Positions 1-8,655 of a stretch of 39,696 nt of DNA are shown here, piece after piece. This stretch comes from a virus. A model generated the notes under the pieces. It was not told the DNA's origin, searched no databases, and worked only from the letters and a program-made list of their open reading frames with translations. The stretch lies in the IMG/VR virus record IMGVR_UViG_3300021378_000060, positions 1-39,696 of that record. One strand, 5' to 3'. The first letter of the stretch is position 1. Every line of letters starts with the position of its first letter. The translations under genes and the position numbers were made by a program.

Positions 1-2
1 TA

Positions 3-125
3 ACAGCAACCCCAGCAGATCCGTCTACGAATAGTACTATAACAGCAGGAAAACACAACGATATTCGAAATGCTATTAATAGTTTAAGAGGCCATGTTCA
101 TAACTGGGAAGACAATGCTTCGTAG
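3..125 (+). CDS. C-terminal fragment of a virion-type protein (cut by window start)
   Basis: An open frame enters from the left edge and ends at TAG 123-125, giving the last 40 residues of a protein. The end reads GKHNDIRNAINSLRGHVHNW, a hydrophilic tail with an RxHxH element also seen in the next gene (RNHTHQ). A late promoter follows directly. The context (structural genes, late promoters) suggests a virion or baseplate protein, but the fragment is too short to assign a function. Confidence 0.55.
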   Translation, partial: TATPADPSTNSTITAGKHNDIRNAINSLRGHVHNWEDNAS

Positions 126-128
126 TAT

Positions 129-136
129 TATAAATA
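129..136 (+). promoter_or_regulatory. Late promoter TATAAATA
   Basis: Perfect match to the T4-type late promoter box, 23 bp upstream of the ATG of the 65-aa gene; an AGGAG ribosome site lies between. Confidence 0.8.
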
Positions 137-159
137 CGTTTATAACTTAGGAGTAAACA

Positions 160-357
160 ATGGCAGAGAATACAGGTGGACCTAGCAAAAGCCCTTCGGA
201 AGCAGATTCAAAGAGTTCAGGTGAACAAATTGAAGCACAAACATTTAGACAAATGCTGACTATCTTAAAGGATATGCGTAACCACACACACCAGTATTTT
301 GATGATTACAATACTGTTTGTGAATGTCAATGCCAGTGTCAAAGAGGAACAATATAA
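160..357 (+). CDS. Small Cys-rich phage protein, 65 aa
   Basis: A short hydrophilic protein. Residues 1-30 are Ser/Gly/Glu-rich and probably disordered. The C-terminal half holds RNHTHQYFDDY and then alternating cysteines (CECQCQCQRG, four Cys in seven residues). Similar small Cys-repeat proteins occur beside structural genes in marine T4-like phages (from memory). It has its own late promoter and a good AGGAG site, and its stop overlaps the next start (TAATG). The cysteines could bind metal or form disulphides; this is inference. Confidence 0.75.
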   Translation: MAENTGGPSKSPSEADSKSSGEQIEAQTFRQMLTILKDMRNHTHQYFDDYNTVCECQCQCQRGTI

Positions 358-1340
358 TGGCTAAATTTTTTATTAACGGAACACCCCCAAGACAAACTAG
401 GTCATTTGTTTCACAAATGTCTGCATTAACAATTGAAAAGAAAACTAACGATGCTGGTATTCCAGAATACAGTATGAAGGAACCATTTGTAAGTACTTAC
501 ATGGCATTGGATCCAAGAGTAGTTAGACTTAAGAAAACACTAGCAGATAGTGACATTACAGATTCAATTACAATGGGTTATGATTTTACAATGACTCAGT
601 ACAAAGGTGCTAGAGCAGAGATTGGTTTAGACTTAGACGCTATTGTAAAATACTTCACAGAAAAAGATGCTACTACAAGTGATAACTTAATATTTGCATA
701 TCCTATTACAAATGATGATACAATTGAAATTAGTACGAGTTTAATGGAAGCAAAGTTTCTTGTAAGGAAAAAAGATGCTGACGGTGATTGGGCAACTGTA
801 ATTAATGCAGTAGACAACAGTGTTGTATTCAGTAACAATGCAGACAAAAAAGAAATTAAAGTATTTTATTCTGTAAGTAAAATTGCAGGATTACCAGACA
901 CTTACATCATTAACATCAATGGTGAAGCAGTACAAATGATGGAAGACCTAAGTTTTACAGCAGGTGGTCATTCTGTAGCAGGAATATTAGAAGGACCTTA
1001 CAACTATCATGGTTTAGGTGGTGTGCTTATTGGTCCAACTATGATTGGTGCTAACGAACACGGCAATGGAGTTATTAGTTGTCCTAAGAACACATTTACT
1101 ATTAAACCATTTGCTAACGGCGAACTTAGAAATATCGGTATTGATACTTCAGCAGTAACCCTATCTGTTAAGACTAATTTAAATTGGTCAAAATTAGATA
1201 ATGGTAACTTACAATTTACATGGAAAGACAGTGCAGACACTTCTCCTAAATATGTAAGTTTACAAATTGTCCAAAATACAGAATTAGACTTTCACGAGTC
1301 AACACGTATCGCAATGAACTATACTGCTCATAGAGAGTAA
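357..1340 (+). CDS. Probable virion structural protein, 327 aa
   Basis: I do not recognise the family. ATG 357 is preferred over an upstream in-frame ATG at 324 because it has a GAGG site about 10 bp upstream and overlaps the previous stop as TAATG. The protein (MAKFFINGTPPRQTRSFVSQ) is rich in Thr, Asn and Asp with alternating hydrophobic positions, consistent with a beta-rich structural protein. It shows no signal peptide or membrane segment. It sits immediately upstream of the late radical-SAM operon, so it is one candidate substrate for that cluster; nothing in the sequence proves this. Confidence 0.7.
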   Translation: MAKFFINGTPPRQTRSFVSQMSALTIEKKTNDAGIPEYSMKEPFVSTYMALDPRVVRLKKTLADSDITDSITMGYDFTMTQYKGARAEIGLDLDAIVKYFTEKDATTSDNLIFAYPITNDDTIEISTSLMEAKFLVRKKDADGDWATVINAVDNSVVFSNNADKKEIKVFYSVSKIAGLPDTYIININGEAVQMMEDLSFTAGGHSVAGILEGPYNYHGLGGVLIGPTMIGANEHGNGVISCPKNTFTIKPFANGELRNIGIDTSAVTLSVKTNLNWSKLDNGNLQFTWKDSADTSPKYVSLQIVQNTELDFHESTRIAMNYTAHRE

Positions 1341-1346
1341 TAAATA
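1339..1346 (+). promoter_or_regulatory. Late promoter AATAAATA for the radical-SAM operon
   Basis: T4-type late box 33 bp upstream of ATG 1379, followed by an AAGGA ribosome site. It places the first radical-SAM gene in the late class. Confidence 0.65.
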
Positions 1347-1378
1347 CCTTGTAGACAACACTCTTACAAGGATACTTA

Positions 1379-3154
1379 ATGGCATTTACTACAGACCCGA
1401 ATCAGTTTAACTTTAAAAACAACCTCAATGACCTTCAAAAGAAGCGTCATAAAGATCACATTGCTACAGTTACAGTAGATGCTAATGGCAAGTTTGAAAC
1501 ACACAGTGAATTAATTATTACTCCTAAAGGTAATGATAAGATTAACAAACGTGTAAGTGTACTTCCAGACGCAGGCGAAACAGTAGTTAAAATGACTGAA
1601 GCAAGTTACTTGTTTAAAGACTTGCAACAGATGAATGTTATTCTTACTAATGCTTGTAACCTAAGTTGTTCTTATTGTTATGAACAACATAACAGAGACT
1701 TTGGTCGCTTTACTCCAGACAGTTTACTAGAAGCATATAACTTCTTACTCAACGTAAGTAAGCATGAACATAAAATGTTTCAATTCTTTGGCGGCGAACC
1801 TTTAATTCATAAAGATTTAATATTAGGCTTCTTAAGAGAAAACAAAGATTATCTTACAGAACAATCAAGAGGTTACACCAAGCAACAAATTAGTTGTGTT
1901 ACCAACGGATTGTTAATGACTGAAGACTTCTTAGAAGAATATTATTCATATCCGTTTACACATATTCTTTGTAGTCTTGATACTATTAGAGCAGAAGTTG
2001 ACCATAGAGAAATTGGTCAAAAAAGAATTGACGCTCTATTAAGAACAATAGATAAGATTCCAGAACATGCTAAAAAAGGTAATAGAATTACAATGCGTTG
2101 TACTCTTGCTAAAGAGAACGCTCCTTACTTTAAAGAGTTTGTAAAAGCAGTATATGATGCTGGTGTAAGGAACATTGTTGTACACCCGTTAATTTTAGAT
2201 AGTTCAAGAGGATTTATTGCTTGGACTGATGAACAATGGAACACACTTCATCAAGATATTCTATGGACATTAGAAAACTATTTTGATCTAGGAATACACT
2301 TTTCAGAAGGCGTTGGACAAAAAGGTGAAAACAACTGTATGGTAGGTAGTGACATGGTTGCTATTGACGCATCAGGTGACTACTCAGGTTGTTACTTCTT
2401 TACAAATCAAAAAGCAGGACCTGCAGGTAAAACAATCTTAGGTAATGTATTTGAAGATAGACTTTACTTAGATAGATACAAAGGCTTTCAACAATCATTT
2501 AGTAAAATGGTTGAGGAAGAAGAACAGTGTCGTACATGTGATTATAAAAATGCATGTTACCAATGTCCAGCAGGAAACATGGACACAGGTACACGTTTGT
2601 TCCGTCCGGATGATATGTGTCAAAAGATTGTAAAATTATATGTTGACCTACAAGACGATATTGAAATTAAAAAGTTCCAACAAACATATCAAATGACCAT
2701 TGACACTTGTGAAAAAGAAGGTGAAGAAAAAGTATTCATCAAGTCACCTTTACACGTTATGTTTAAAATGTTTTCAGATGTACATGCTAAAAGAGAAGAT
2801 ACAAACGAAGCATGGAAAAAGATTCCAAGCAGTGGACAACTATATGCGGCATGGCAAGCAATGATCAATGATGGTTACAAGATGGACAATAACAATGGCG
2901 AACCAGACTTCCATGTATTTTTGGAAGATGTTATTGGATACTGTAACGAAGACAGTATTTCTATTAAAGAACTATACGAATGGCTAACAGAGAAAGCCAA
3001 TATACCAAATGAATTAAGTAAAGCAGTTACAGACTTAAACTTTTATGCAAGATGTTCTTATTTGGTATTCTTAAACTTCCTAATATTACATAATAAAAAG
3101 CCATTATCAGGTTCAAACATCCAAACAGTAAAAGAAAAGTTGCTCGGCAACTAA
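1379..3154 (+). CDS. Radical SAM / SPASM-type protein 1, 591 aa
   Basis: Residues 93-100 carry the radical-SAM cluster motif CNLSCSYC (C93, C97, C100), which binds a 4Fe-4S cluster and S-adenosylmethionine. The FFGGEPL element (GGE at 138-140) is the SAM-binding GGEP motif. Further on, a SPASM-like set of cysteines (NNCMVG, GCYFF, CRTCDYKNACYQCPAGN) should hold auxiliary Fe-S clusters. This is the architecture of enzymes that modify peptides or proteins (anSME, PqqE and RiPP maturases). An 85-residue N-terminal extension and about 170 C-terminal residues have no assignment. It is the first gene of an operon of overlapping genes. The substrate is unknown. Confidence 0.9.
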   Translation: MAFTTDPNQFNFKNNLNDLQKKRHKDHIATVTVDANGKFETHSELIITPKGNDKINKRVSVLPDAGETVVKMTEASYLFKDLQQMNVILTNACNLSCSYCYEQHNRDFGRFTPDSLLEAYNFLLNVSKHEHKMFQFFGGEPLIHKDLILGFLRENKDYLTEQSRGYTKQQISCVTNGLLMTEDFLEEYYSYPFTHILCSLDTIRAEVDHREIGQKRIDALLRTIDKIPEHAKKGNRITMRCTLAKENAPYFKEFVKAVYDAGVRNIVVHPLILDSSRGFIAWTDEQWNTLHQDILWTLENYFDLGIHFSEGVGQKGENNCMVGSDMVAIDASGDYSGCYFFTNQKAGPAGKTILGNVFEDRLYLDRYKGFQQSFSKMVEEEEQCRTCDYKNACYQCPAGNMDTGTRLFRPDDMCQKIVKLYVDLQDDIEIKKFQQTYQMTIDTCEKEGEEKVFIKSPLHVMFKMFSDVHAKREDTNEAWKKIPSSGQLYAAWQAMINDGYKMDNNNGEPDFHVFLEDVIGYCNEDSISIKELYEWLTEKANIPNELSKAVTDLNFYARCSYLVFLNFLILHNKKPLSGSNIQTVKEKLLGN

Positions 3155-3168
3155 AAAGATGTTATAAT
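3140..3168 (+). promoter_or_regulatory. Sigma70-type promoter, leaderless start for radical SAM 2
   Basis: TTGCTC (3140-3145), a 17-bp spacer and TATAAT (3163-3168). The ATG of the next gene begins at 3175, exactly 7 bp after the -10 box, so transcript +1 and the start codon coincide. No ribosome site precedes this ATG. Confidence 0.6.
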
Positions 3169-3174
3169 AGTAGT

Positions 3175-4263
3175 ATGGATGGTCTTGATAAACTAAAACA
3201 TATTTCAGTCTATTTAGGAAACACATGCAATTTTGATTGTTCCTATTGTGATAGAGAATATATTGCTAAAGATGTCGGAGGGCAAACCCTTAAACATGCT
3301 TGGGTTGATCTTGTTGTAGACTTCTTTGATAAAACAATGCCTCACTGCAAAGGTTTAGATATCATCAGTGTGCATGGCGGCGAGCCTTTCCTATTCATAA
3401 GCAGAATGGACGACTTGTTTACAAAATTGTTTGACAAGTATATTAAAAATACAGATAGAAAGTTTTGTATTACTACTAATGGTAGTCTTATTGCAGAGAA
3501 CAAAGAGTTCTTAAAGAAATGGGGACCATATATAAAGTTTACAATATCCTACGATTTTGCATTTCAAAAACAAAACAGAGAGTATGTCGATGTTGTAGAG
3601 ATGGCAAACATCATACACGAATGCGGTGCTACTATGCAATGGCAATATGTTATGCCTACAGATGATAAACGTTGTTTTAATTTAGATGTTATTACAGAAA
3701 TTATTAGGACTTGTCAAAAGACAAAATGTAATACAATTAATCTTATACCATTAAGACACAAGCGTGGTGCTCGAAAGTTTGAAGTTATTATTGATGATAT
3801 TCATTTAGGTGAATGGTTTGATAACTTCTTACAGTTTATTACAATACTTTATACTAAACGTATTAACATTTATGTAGATGGTATATACGGAAACCTAAGT
3901 GCTATAGATAAGTTTTACTATGACAACCATCACAAGATGATACTGTCACCAGATGGATACATTTATCCTGAGTATGACTTTTTAGAATACAAACGAAATG
4001 AATTTAGAGTAGGGCAATGGACTGATGGTACATTAGAGTATACACCAGAGTTATATAGACAACAAGACGAAAAGAACCTAATACGATCTGAATGTTATAA
4101 CTGTCCAAGTAAAGATAGTTGCGGACTTAAATATCTATATAAGATGTTTGATCGACCACCTGGAACTAGTTGTATACAGTTTTATCAAATGGTTGATGCA
4201 AGTATTGCTTATTGTTACAAACTACAGCAAAAAGACTCAGTGTTTGAATGGGTAGGAATATAA
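3175..4263 (+). CDS. Radical SAM protein 2, 362 aa
   Basis: The N-terminus has CNFDCSYC (C18, C22, C25) followed by SVHGGEPF, the cluster and SAM-binding motifs of radical-SAM enzymes. The C-terminus has a shorter cysteine group (ECYNCPSKDSCGLKY and GTSCIQ), consistent with a SPASM or twitch domain holding at least one auxiliary cluster. It is shorter than protein 1 and lacks its N-terminal extension. It may be translated from a leaderless mRNA made by the promoter just upstream, or coupled by readthrough from gene 1. Its stop overlaps the next start (TAATG). The substrate is unknown, but peptide or protein modification is likely from family precedent. Confidence 0.88.
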   Translation: MDGLDKLKHISVYLGNTCNFDCSYCDREYIAKDVGGQTLKHAWVDLVVDFFDKTMPHCKGLDIISVHGGEPFLFISRMDDLFTKLFDKYIKNTDRKFCITTNGSLIAENKEFLKKWGPYIKFTISYDFAFQKQNREYVDVVEMANIIHECGATMQWQYVMPTDDKRCFNLDVITEIIRTCQKTKCNTINLIPLRHKRGARKFEVIIDDIHLGEWFDNFLQFITILYTKRINIYVDGIYGNLSAIDKFYYDNHHKMILSPDGYIYPEYDFLEYKRNEFRVGQWTDGTLEYTPELYRQQDEKNLIRSECYNCPSKDSCGLKYLYKMFDRPPGTSCIQFYQMVDASIAYCYKLQQKDSVFEWVGI

Positions 4264-5375
4264 TGGATAGAATAGTAGACACACCGGCACCAAATAGAAA
4301 TAGTTTCATACAGTATTTTTATGAAAACGATTCTTTGCTTAATGTACACAATGAAGTTATCTTTAGTGTATTAGGTAGATATAATTGTTTTGCTGGTTGT
4401 AAAGTATGCTATACTGAAAAGCATTTTAAGGAAGCAATGCCTTATTTTAAAAACTTTATACCCAAAGAGATCAACACAGACATAGAACAACAGTGGACTA
4501 AAGTATTTGAACACTTCAAACATATTAGTAACATTGATGATTTGTTTTGGATGAAGCATGAACAAACGCATTTATATGATTGGTACAAACAAAACAGTCA
4601 TAGATTCATTTGGGGAAGCATGACTGATAATAACTTTATTAGAACACAACCGTTGTTTGTTAATGAACTATCTGCAGATACAAAGATACAAGAGATTAGT
4701 TTTAGCACAGGTTGGCTAGACAAAGTTAATAAGACAGAAATATTTGCTATGCTCAAAGAACTTAATGAGCGTAACGGAATACAAAAGATAAAGTTTATTT
4801 TAACAACACAGGACAACAACAGTCTTGACTTGTTAAGCAAGTGGGTTGAAGATAACGGAATAGGTTACACTTGTTCACATCATGACTTTAATGAAGTTAC
4901 AAAGAAACTAGACACAGACATTCCACAAGCAGAACACATTGCAAGTTTTGACAGTGATGTATTCTATGTGTGTAGAGAAAGTAATTATCTACAACACAAC
5001 GGATTCTTTCTTACACTTATAGAAAGTATTGATGTAAACAACAGACCCTATCATCAATTCAAAGAGTTTGATGCTACTAAACACCTAAGTGATATGATAC
5101 AAGGCAAAGTAGATTTGTATACCAAATGGGTAAACAACAATCAAAATGTATTAGACATACAAGCAAACAAAGATTATTTTGATTATTTTAAATGGGTTTC
5201 AAATAATGTTAAAGTTAATCACAACTATAACTTTATACCAATTGATCTTCTAAATGCACAACACAAATATTATCATCAACTAACTAAAGTTGGATGGAAA
5301 ATAACAGATTACGGATTATTAAAAACAGGAACAAGCAATGTTGTTCCATTACTAGAGGTGAGCAATGACAGTTGA
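4263..5375 (+). CDS. Degenerate radical-SAM-like protein 3, 370 aa
   Basis: CFAGCKVC (C42, C46, C49) keeps the CxxxCxxC spacing of radical-SAM enzymes, so a 4Fe-4S cluster is plausible. I see no clear GGEP motif and no SPASM cysteine array, so it may be a reduced or divergent member. ATG 4263 is preferred over ATG 4248 because it overlaps the previous stop as TAATG with TAGGA just upstream. It lies between two well-formed radical-SAM genes and overlaps the next by 11 bp, so it is expected to be co-translated. It could be a partner subunit or an enzyme with a different reaction. Confidence 0.7.
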   Translation: MDRIVDTPAPNRNSFIQYFYENDSLLNVHNEVIFSVLGRYNCFAGCKVCYTEKHFKEAMPYFKNFIPKEINTDIEQQWTKVFEHFKHISNIDDLFWMKHEQTHLYDWYKQNSHRFIWGSMTDNNFIRTQPLFVNELSADTKIQEISFSTGWLDKVNKTEIFAMLKELNERNGIQKIKFILTTQDNNSLDLLSKWVEDNGIGYTCSHHDFNEVTKKLDTDIPQAEHIASFDSDVFYVCRESNYLQHNGFFLTLIESIDVNNRPYHQFKEFDATKHLSDMIQGKVDLYTKWVNNNQNVLDIQANKDYFDYFKWVSNNVKVNHNYNFIPIDLLNAQHKYYHQLTKVGWKITDYGLLKTGTSNVVPLLEVSNDS

Positions 5376-6828
5376 AATACCAATAAAGTTTATTACTCCA
5401 CATAAAATTGAAGACACACATCTTTTAGATGACGGAGATAATACAGGGCAAGTAAGCAGTATCATCAGTGGCACACACGAAGAAATTGCAGATGGTCCTT
5501 ACACAGTATTTCGTATGAAGAATACAGGACAACAACTTGTATATAGTAATTTTACAAATGGTATATATGATACTAACCTGAACAGTTTAAGTGAAGTAAC
5601 ACCACAAGACGAAAAGTGGGACGAGATACAATCACATGTAAAAAAGAGAACTAAAAGTAATACTCCAATATGGCTACGTATACTATTTGGTCATGCTTGT
5701 AACTATAGTTGTTCATACTGTTTACAAAAAGATATTGGTAACCCAGATGAACGTGGTAAGATATGGACACTAGATAGTTTTATTGACACAGTTAAAACCA
5801 AACTGGATCTAAGTCAAACAGAGAAGATTGACTTGTGGGGCGGTGAAACTATGCTGTATTGGAAAAGCATTACACCTATTATAGATGAGTTTGATAGACC
5901 AGGTATGCAATGGTACTTTGCTACAAACGGCACACCGTTAAGACAAAAGCATATTGATTATATTAACAAGATTAAAGGCATTGGATTGTTTGGAATAAGC
6001 CATGACGGTCCTGGGCATGTTTCATTACGTGGTAAAGAGTTCTTATGGGATCCTATTACAATAGAAGTTCTAAAGAACATGCAAAAGAATAGAGAGAAGA
6101 TACGTTTTAGTTTCAATCCTGTTGTAAGTGCAACCAACTATGATCTGTTCGCAATCAATAATTTCTTTAGAGATTATATGTTAGAAGTAGGATTAGATCC
6201 TGACCTAGTAACTATTAGTTACACGCTGGGCAGAGTACATGCTGACGAAGATCACGAAGGTAGCGTAAGCATGGACCATGTTATACGTGGTGATGATCTT
6301 AAAAAGTTTAAAGATATTGTTGATAGATTTATTGAATGCAATATTGAACAAGCACAAGGTATTAAAGACCACGGGTTGTTAAGAAGCAACATATTCCATA
6401 ATGGTCCGCGAAGTGTACTGGGCTATGGTGAAACATTCCAAAAACAGATACTTCCTAACATAAGTACAGTGTGTGGTGCAGATGATGATCAAGTATTGAG
6501 CGTTGATGTAGCAGGTAACGTTAGAACTTGTCCACATGTTGATGATAGTTTTATTAGTGGTACACTTAATAAACTTGAAGATGTAGTAATTAAAAAAGTA
6601 GATTACAGTCGTTATGATAAACACTGTAAAGTTTGTCCTGTTTATAGATTATGCAAATCTAACTGTCCAATCAATGTACCGGACTTCGTGTTCCTTACTA
6701 ATTGTGCATTAGAGAAAGTATGGAACAAAGCAATACAACGTGGAGCCTTTAAGGCAATTTTCGGCAGTGATGCAGAATTAGTAGAAAGTGGATTAAATGA
6801 AACTACCATTAAAAAATATAGAAGTTAA
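5365..6828 (+). CDS. Radical SAM / SPASM-type protein 4, 487 aa
   Basis: The radical-SAM motif is CNYSCSYC (C112, C116, C119), followed by DLWGGETM (GGE SAM site). The C-terminal SPASM-like cysteines appear in VCGADDD, VRTCPHVDD and HCKVCPVYRLCKSNCP. About 110 residues precede the core, as in protein 1, and could be a substrate-recognition region, though I cannot identify an RRE fold by eye. The start has an AGAGGTG site and overlaps the previous gene by 11 bp; the end overlaps the DUF3050 gene by 32 bp. A role in modifying a peptide or virion protein is inferred. Confidence 0.88.
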   Translation: MTVEIPIKFITPHKIEDTHLLDDGDNTGQVSSIISGTHEEIADGPYTVFRMKNTGQQLVYSNFTNGIYDTNLNSLSEVTPQDEKWDEIQSHVKKRTKSNTPIWLRILFGHACNYSCSYCLQKDIGNPDERGKIWTLDSFIDTVKTKLDLSQTEKIDLWGGETMLYWKSITPIIDEFDRPGMQWYFATNGTPLRQKHIDYINKIKGIGLFGISHDGPGHVSLRGKEFLWDPITIEVLKNMQKNREKIRFSFNPVVSATNYDLFAINNFFRDYMLEVGLDPDLVTISYTLGRVHADEDHEGSVSMDHVIRGDDLKKFKDIVDRFIECNIEQAQGIKDHGLLRSNIFHNGPRSVLGYGETFQKQILPNISTVCGADDDQVLSVDVAGNVRTCPHVDDSFISGTLNKLEDVVIKKVDYSRYDKHCKVCPVYRLCKSNCPINVPDFVFLTNCALEKVWNKAIQRGAFKAIFGSDAELVESGLNETTIKKYRS

Positions 6829-7564
6829 ACAGTTAGAACTTACAACACATCCTTTACTCAGTACCAATGTGATTCAAACACAGCAGGACTTAAGAATCTT
6901 TATGGAACATCATGTGTTTCCAGTATGGGACTTTATGAGTCTTGCCAAAGCATTACAACATCGTATCTGCCCAAGTGGTGATGTATGGTTACCTACAAAG
7001 CACACAAGAGATGAAAGTGCTAGACTCATTAACGAAATCATTTGGGGCGAAGAGTCTGACAAAGACTTAGGTGGCGGAAGCATATCACATTTTGATTTGT
7101 ACTTACAAGCAATGGCTGAAGTAGGTGCAAACACTAAACCTATTTTAAGATTCATTGACAATGTAGAACAACAAGGTGTTGACTACGCAATAGAAAATAC
7201 AAAAGGCATACCCGATTGTACTAGAGATTTTATGCGTACAACATTTGACTTTATTGCTACAGGAAAGAAACATGTAATTGCTAGTGCATTTACATATGGG
7301 AGAGAAGCAGTTATACCTGGAATGTTTCAAGGTATATTACAGCAACTTAATATTAACTCGTACGAGGCAAAGAAGTTTCATTACTATCTACAAAGACATA
7401 TTGAACTAGATGGTGACGAACACGGACCTATGGCTACTAAACTTGTAGAAAACTTATGTGGTGAAGATCCATTAGCATATGTTGAAGCAGAAACAGTAGC
7501 AATAGATGCAATGAATGCTCGTATTAAATTTTGGGATCAAGTGGAGAAAGAACTTTTTGAGTAA
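6797..7564 (+). CDS. DUF3050 family haem-oxygenase-like protein, 255 aa
   Basis: The sequence matches the DUF3050 pattern I know: [59 protein letters not shown] and [21 protein letters not shown]3050 belongs to the haem-oxygenase-like helical fold that also contains PqqC, TenA and diiron oxidases (HDOs). The His/Glu-rich signatures ([15 protein letters not shown]) would suit a metal site. The length is normal for the family. It overlaps the radical-SAM gene upstream by 32 bp and IF-1 downstream by 8 bp. It is probably an oxidase acting with the radical-SAM proteins; the exact reaction is unknown. Confidence 0.88.
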   Translation: MKLPLKNIEVKQLELTTHPLLSTNVIQTQQDLRIFMEHHVFPVWDFMSLAKALQHRICPSGDVWLPTKHTRDESARLINEIIWGEESDKDLGGGSISHFDLYLQAMAEVGANTKPILRFIDNVEQQGVDYAIENTKGIPDCTRDFMRTTFDFIATGKKHVIASAFTYGREAVIPGMFQGILQQLNINSYEAKKFHYYLQRHIELDGDEHGPMATKLVENLCGEDPLAYVEAETVAIDAMNARIKFWDQVEKELFE

Positions 7565-7775
7565 AGACGACATAATAGAATTAGATGGTACATGTTTAGA
7601 TACATTACCAAACCAAATGTACAAAGTACAACTAGATAACGGTCATACAATCATAGCCTATACGGCAGGTAGAATGAAAAAGAATAAGATTAGAGTGCTA
7701 ATGGGCGACAAAGTTAAAGTAGAAGTATCGCCTTATGATCTTACCAAAGGCAGAGTAACCTTTAGATACAAATAA
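7557..7775 (+). CDS. infA: Translation initiation factor IF-1, 72 aa, TTG start
   Basis: The protein aligns along its whole length with bacterial IF-1: [59 protein letters not shown] and RVTFRYK. IF-1 is an OB-fold protein that sits in the A site of the 30S subunit during initiation. TTG 7557 gives MSKDDIIEL and exactly the usual 72 residues, with GGAG 10 bp upstream. An ATG at 7515 in the same frame would add 14 unrelated residues encoded inside the DUF3050 gene. It overlaps that gene by 8 bp, so coupled translation is likely. It probably helps bias host ribosomes to phage mRNAs late in infection (inference). Confidence 0.95.
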   Translation: MSKDDIIELDGTCLDTLPNQMYKVQLDNGHTIIAYTAGRMKKNKIRVLMGDKVKVEVSPYDLTKGRVTFRYK

Positions 7776-8078
7776 TTAACCGTCAATTTTAATTGGATTA
7801 GTTTCTTCAAGAGGTGAGTTTGCTTTTAACCATCTAACAAGATCTAGTCTTACAGTGTGTAGGTTTTCTTTTAGCAAGTTATGCTCGTTGCCAAACACAG
7901 GACCACTGTCTACAAGGTTTTCTACAGACTGATCAATAGCATCAACAGCACCAATGAATATATTATACATTTCTACTGCCTGCTCTTTTTGACTTGGTTG
8001 TTCAATTGCTTCAATACGTTGCAGATAATCTTTACAATCATCCTGAAAACGTGGTAAATCTTTAATTTTTATTGCCAT
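7776..8078 (-). CDS. Hypothetical protein, 100 aa
   Basis: Unrecognised, acidic, soluble protein, largely alpha-helical in pattern (MAIKIKDLPRFQDDCKDYLQ ... LVRWLKANSPLEE). ATG at 8078 has a strong AAGGAG site and a late promoter (TATAAATA, minus strand, 8095-8102). Its 3' end abuts the IF-1 gene tail to tail with no spacer. It is one of few minus-strand genes in this area. No function is proposed. Confidence 0.75.
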   Translation of the reverse strand: MAIKIKDLPRFQDDCKDYLQRIEAIEQPSQKEQAVEMYNIFIGAVDAIDQSVENLVDSGPVFGNEHNLLKENLHTVRLDLVRWLKANSPLEETNPIKIDG

Positions 8079-8094
8079 GTTTACTCCTTACTAT

Positions 8095-8106
8095 TATTTA
8101 TAAATA
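8095..8106. promoter_or_regulatory. Palindromic bidirectional late promoter
   Basis: TATTTATAAATA is its own reverse complement, so a full TATAAATA box reads on the + strand (8099-8106) and on the - strand (8095-8102). Divergent genes start 23 bp to the right (8129) and 17 bp to the left (8078), each with its own AAGGAG site. Confidence 0.75.
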
Positions 8107-8128
8107 GTATTATAACAAGGAGTAACAA

Positions 8129-8608
8129 ATGGCAACAATTAGATGTAAAGGACTTACAGGTGTAGAGTTTGATCTTACTGTTACTATGGGAACGACTACA
8201 ATGAACGGACTTACAGCACTTGCACAGGCTGTTGAAGGACAGGAGATTGTTACTGCAATGTATGCAGAAATACACGCTGTTAAAGATACTACTATAAATC
8301 AAACAAATGATGGTGCCAGCACACTTACAGCCGCAGGTTTAGTTGACGGTGATAGAGTTTATTGTATTCCTAGATACTCAGGAGTAACTGGGTTCAAAAG
8401 ACAACGACAAGAAGAAAAACTAAGAATTGCTGTTAGCAAACGTAAAGGACTAGCGGCCGCAGATACTAATGCAACATATTACAGAGCATTGAATACAAAA
8501 ACCAAAAACGACTTGCCTACGCTTTACACAGCAAGTAACAACGATTCAGGCACGTTAGTTAATAATGCTAACACAGGTGGACTTGTAACAGGTCGACCCT
8601 GGACATAA
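8129..8608 (+). CDS. Conserved phage protein, 159 aa, possibly virion-associated
   Basis: Unrecognised function. The N-terminal 95 residues look beta-rich (MATIRCKGLTGVEFDLTVTM, then TLTAAGLVDGDRVYCIPRYS), followed by a basic stretch (KRQRQEEKLRIAVSKRKG) and a Thr/Asn-rich tail ending in GRPWT. I recall similar small proteins in marine T4-like phages. It has a strong AAGGAG site and the bidirectional late promoter, so it is expected to be abundant late in infection. It could be a structural or decoration protein; this is a guess. Confidence 0.75.
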   Translation: MATIRCKGLTGVEFDLTVTMGTTTMNGLTALAQAVEGQEIVTAMYAEIHAVKDTTINQTNDGASTLTAAGLVDGDRVYCIPRYSGVTGFKRQRQEEKLRIAVSKRKGLAAADTNATYYRALNTKTKNDLPTLYTASNNDSGTLVNNANTGGLVTGRPWT

Positions 8609-8620
8609 TAGTTCCTAACC

Positions 8621-8628
8621 AATAAATA
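8621..8628 (+). promoter_or_regulatory. Late promoter AATAAATA
   Basis: Late box 28 bp before the thermonuclease ATG, followed by a GAGGAG ribosome site. Confidence 0.6.
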
Positions 8629-8655
8629 CACACATAATAAAAGAGGAGCGAGAGT

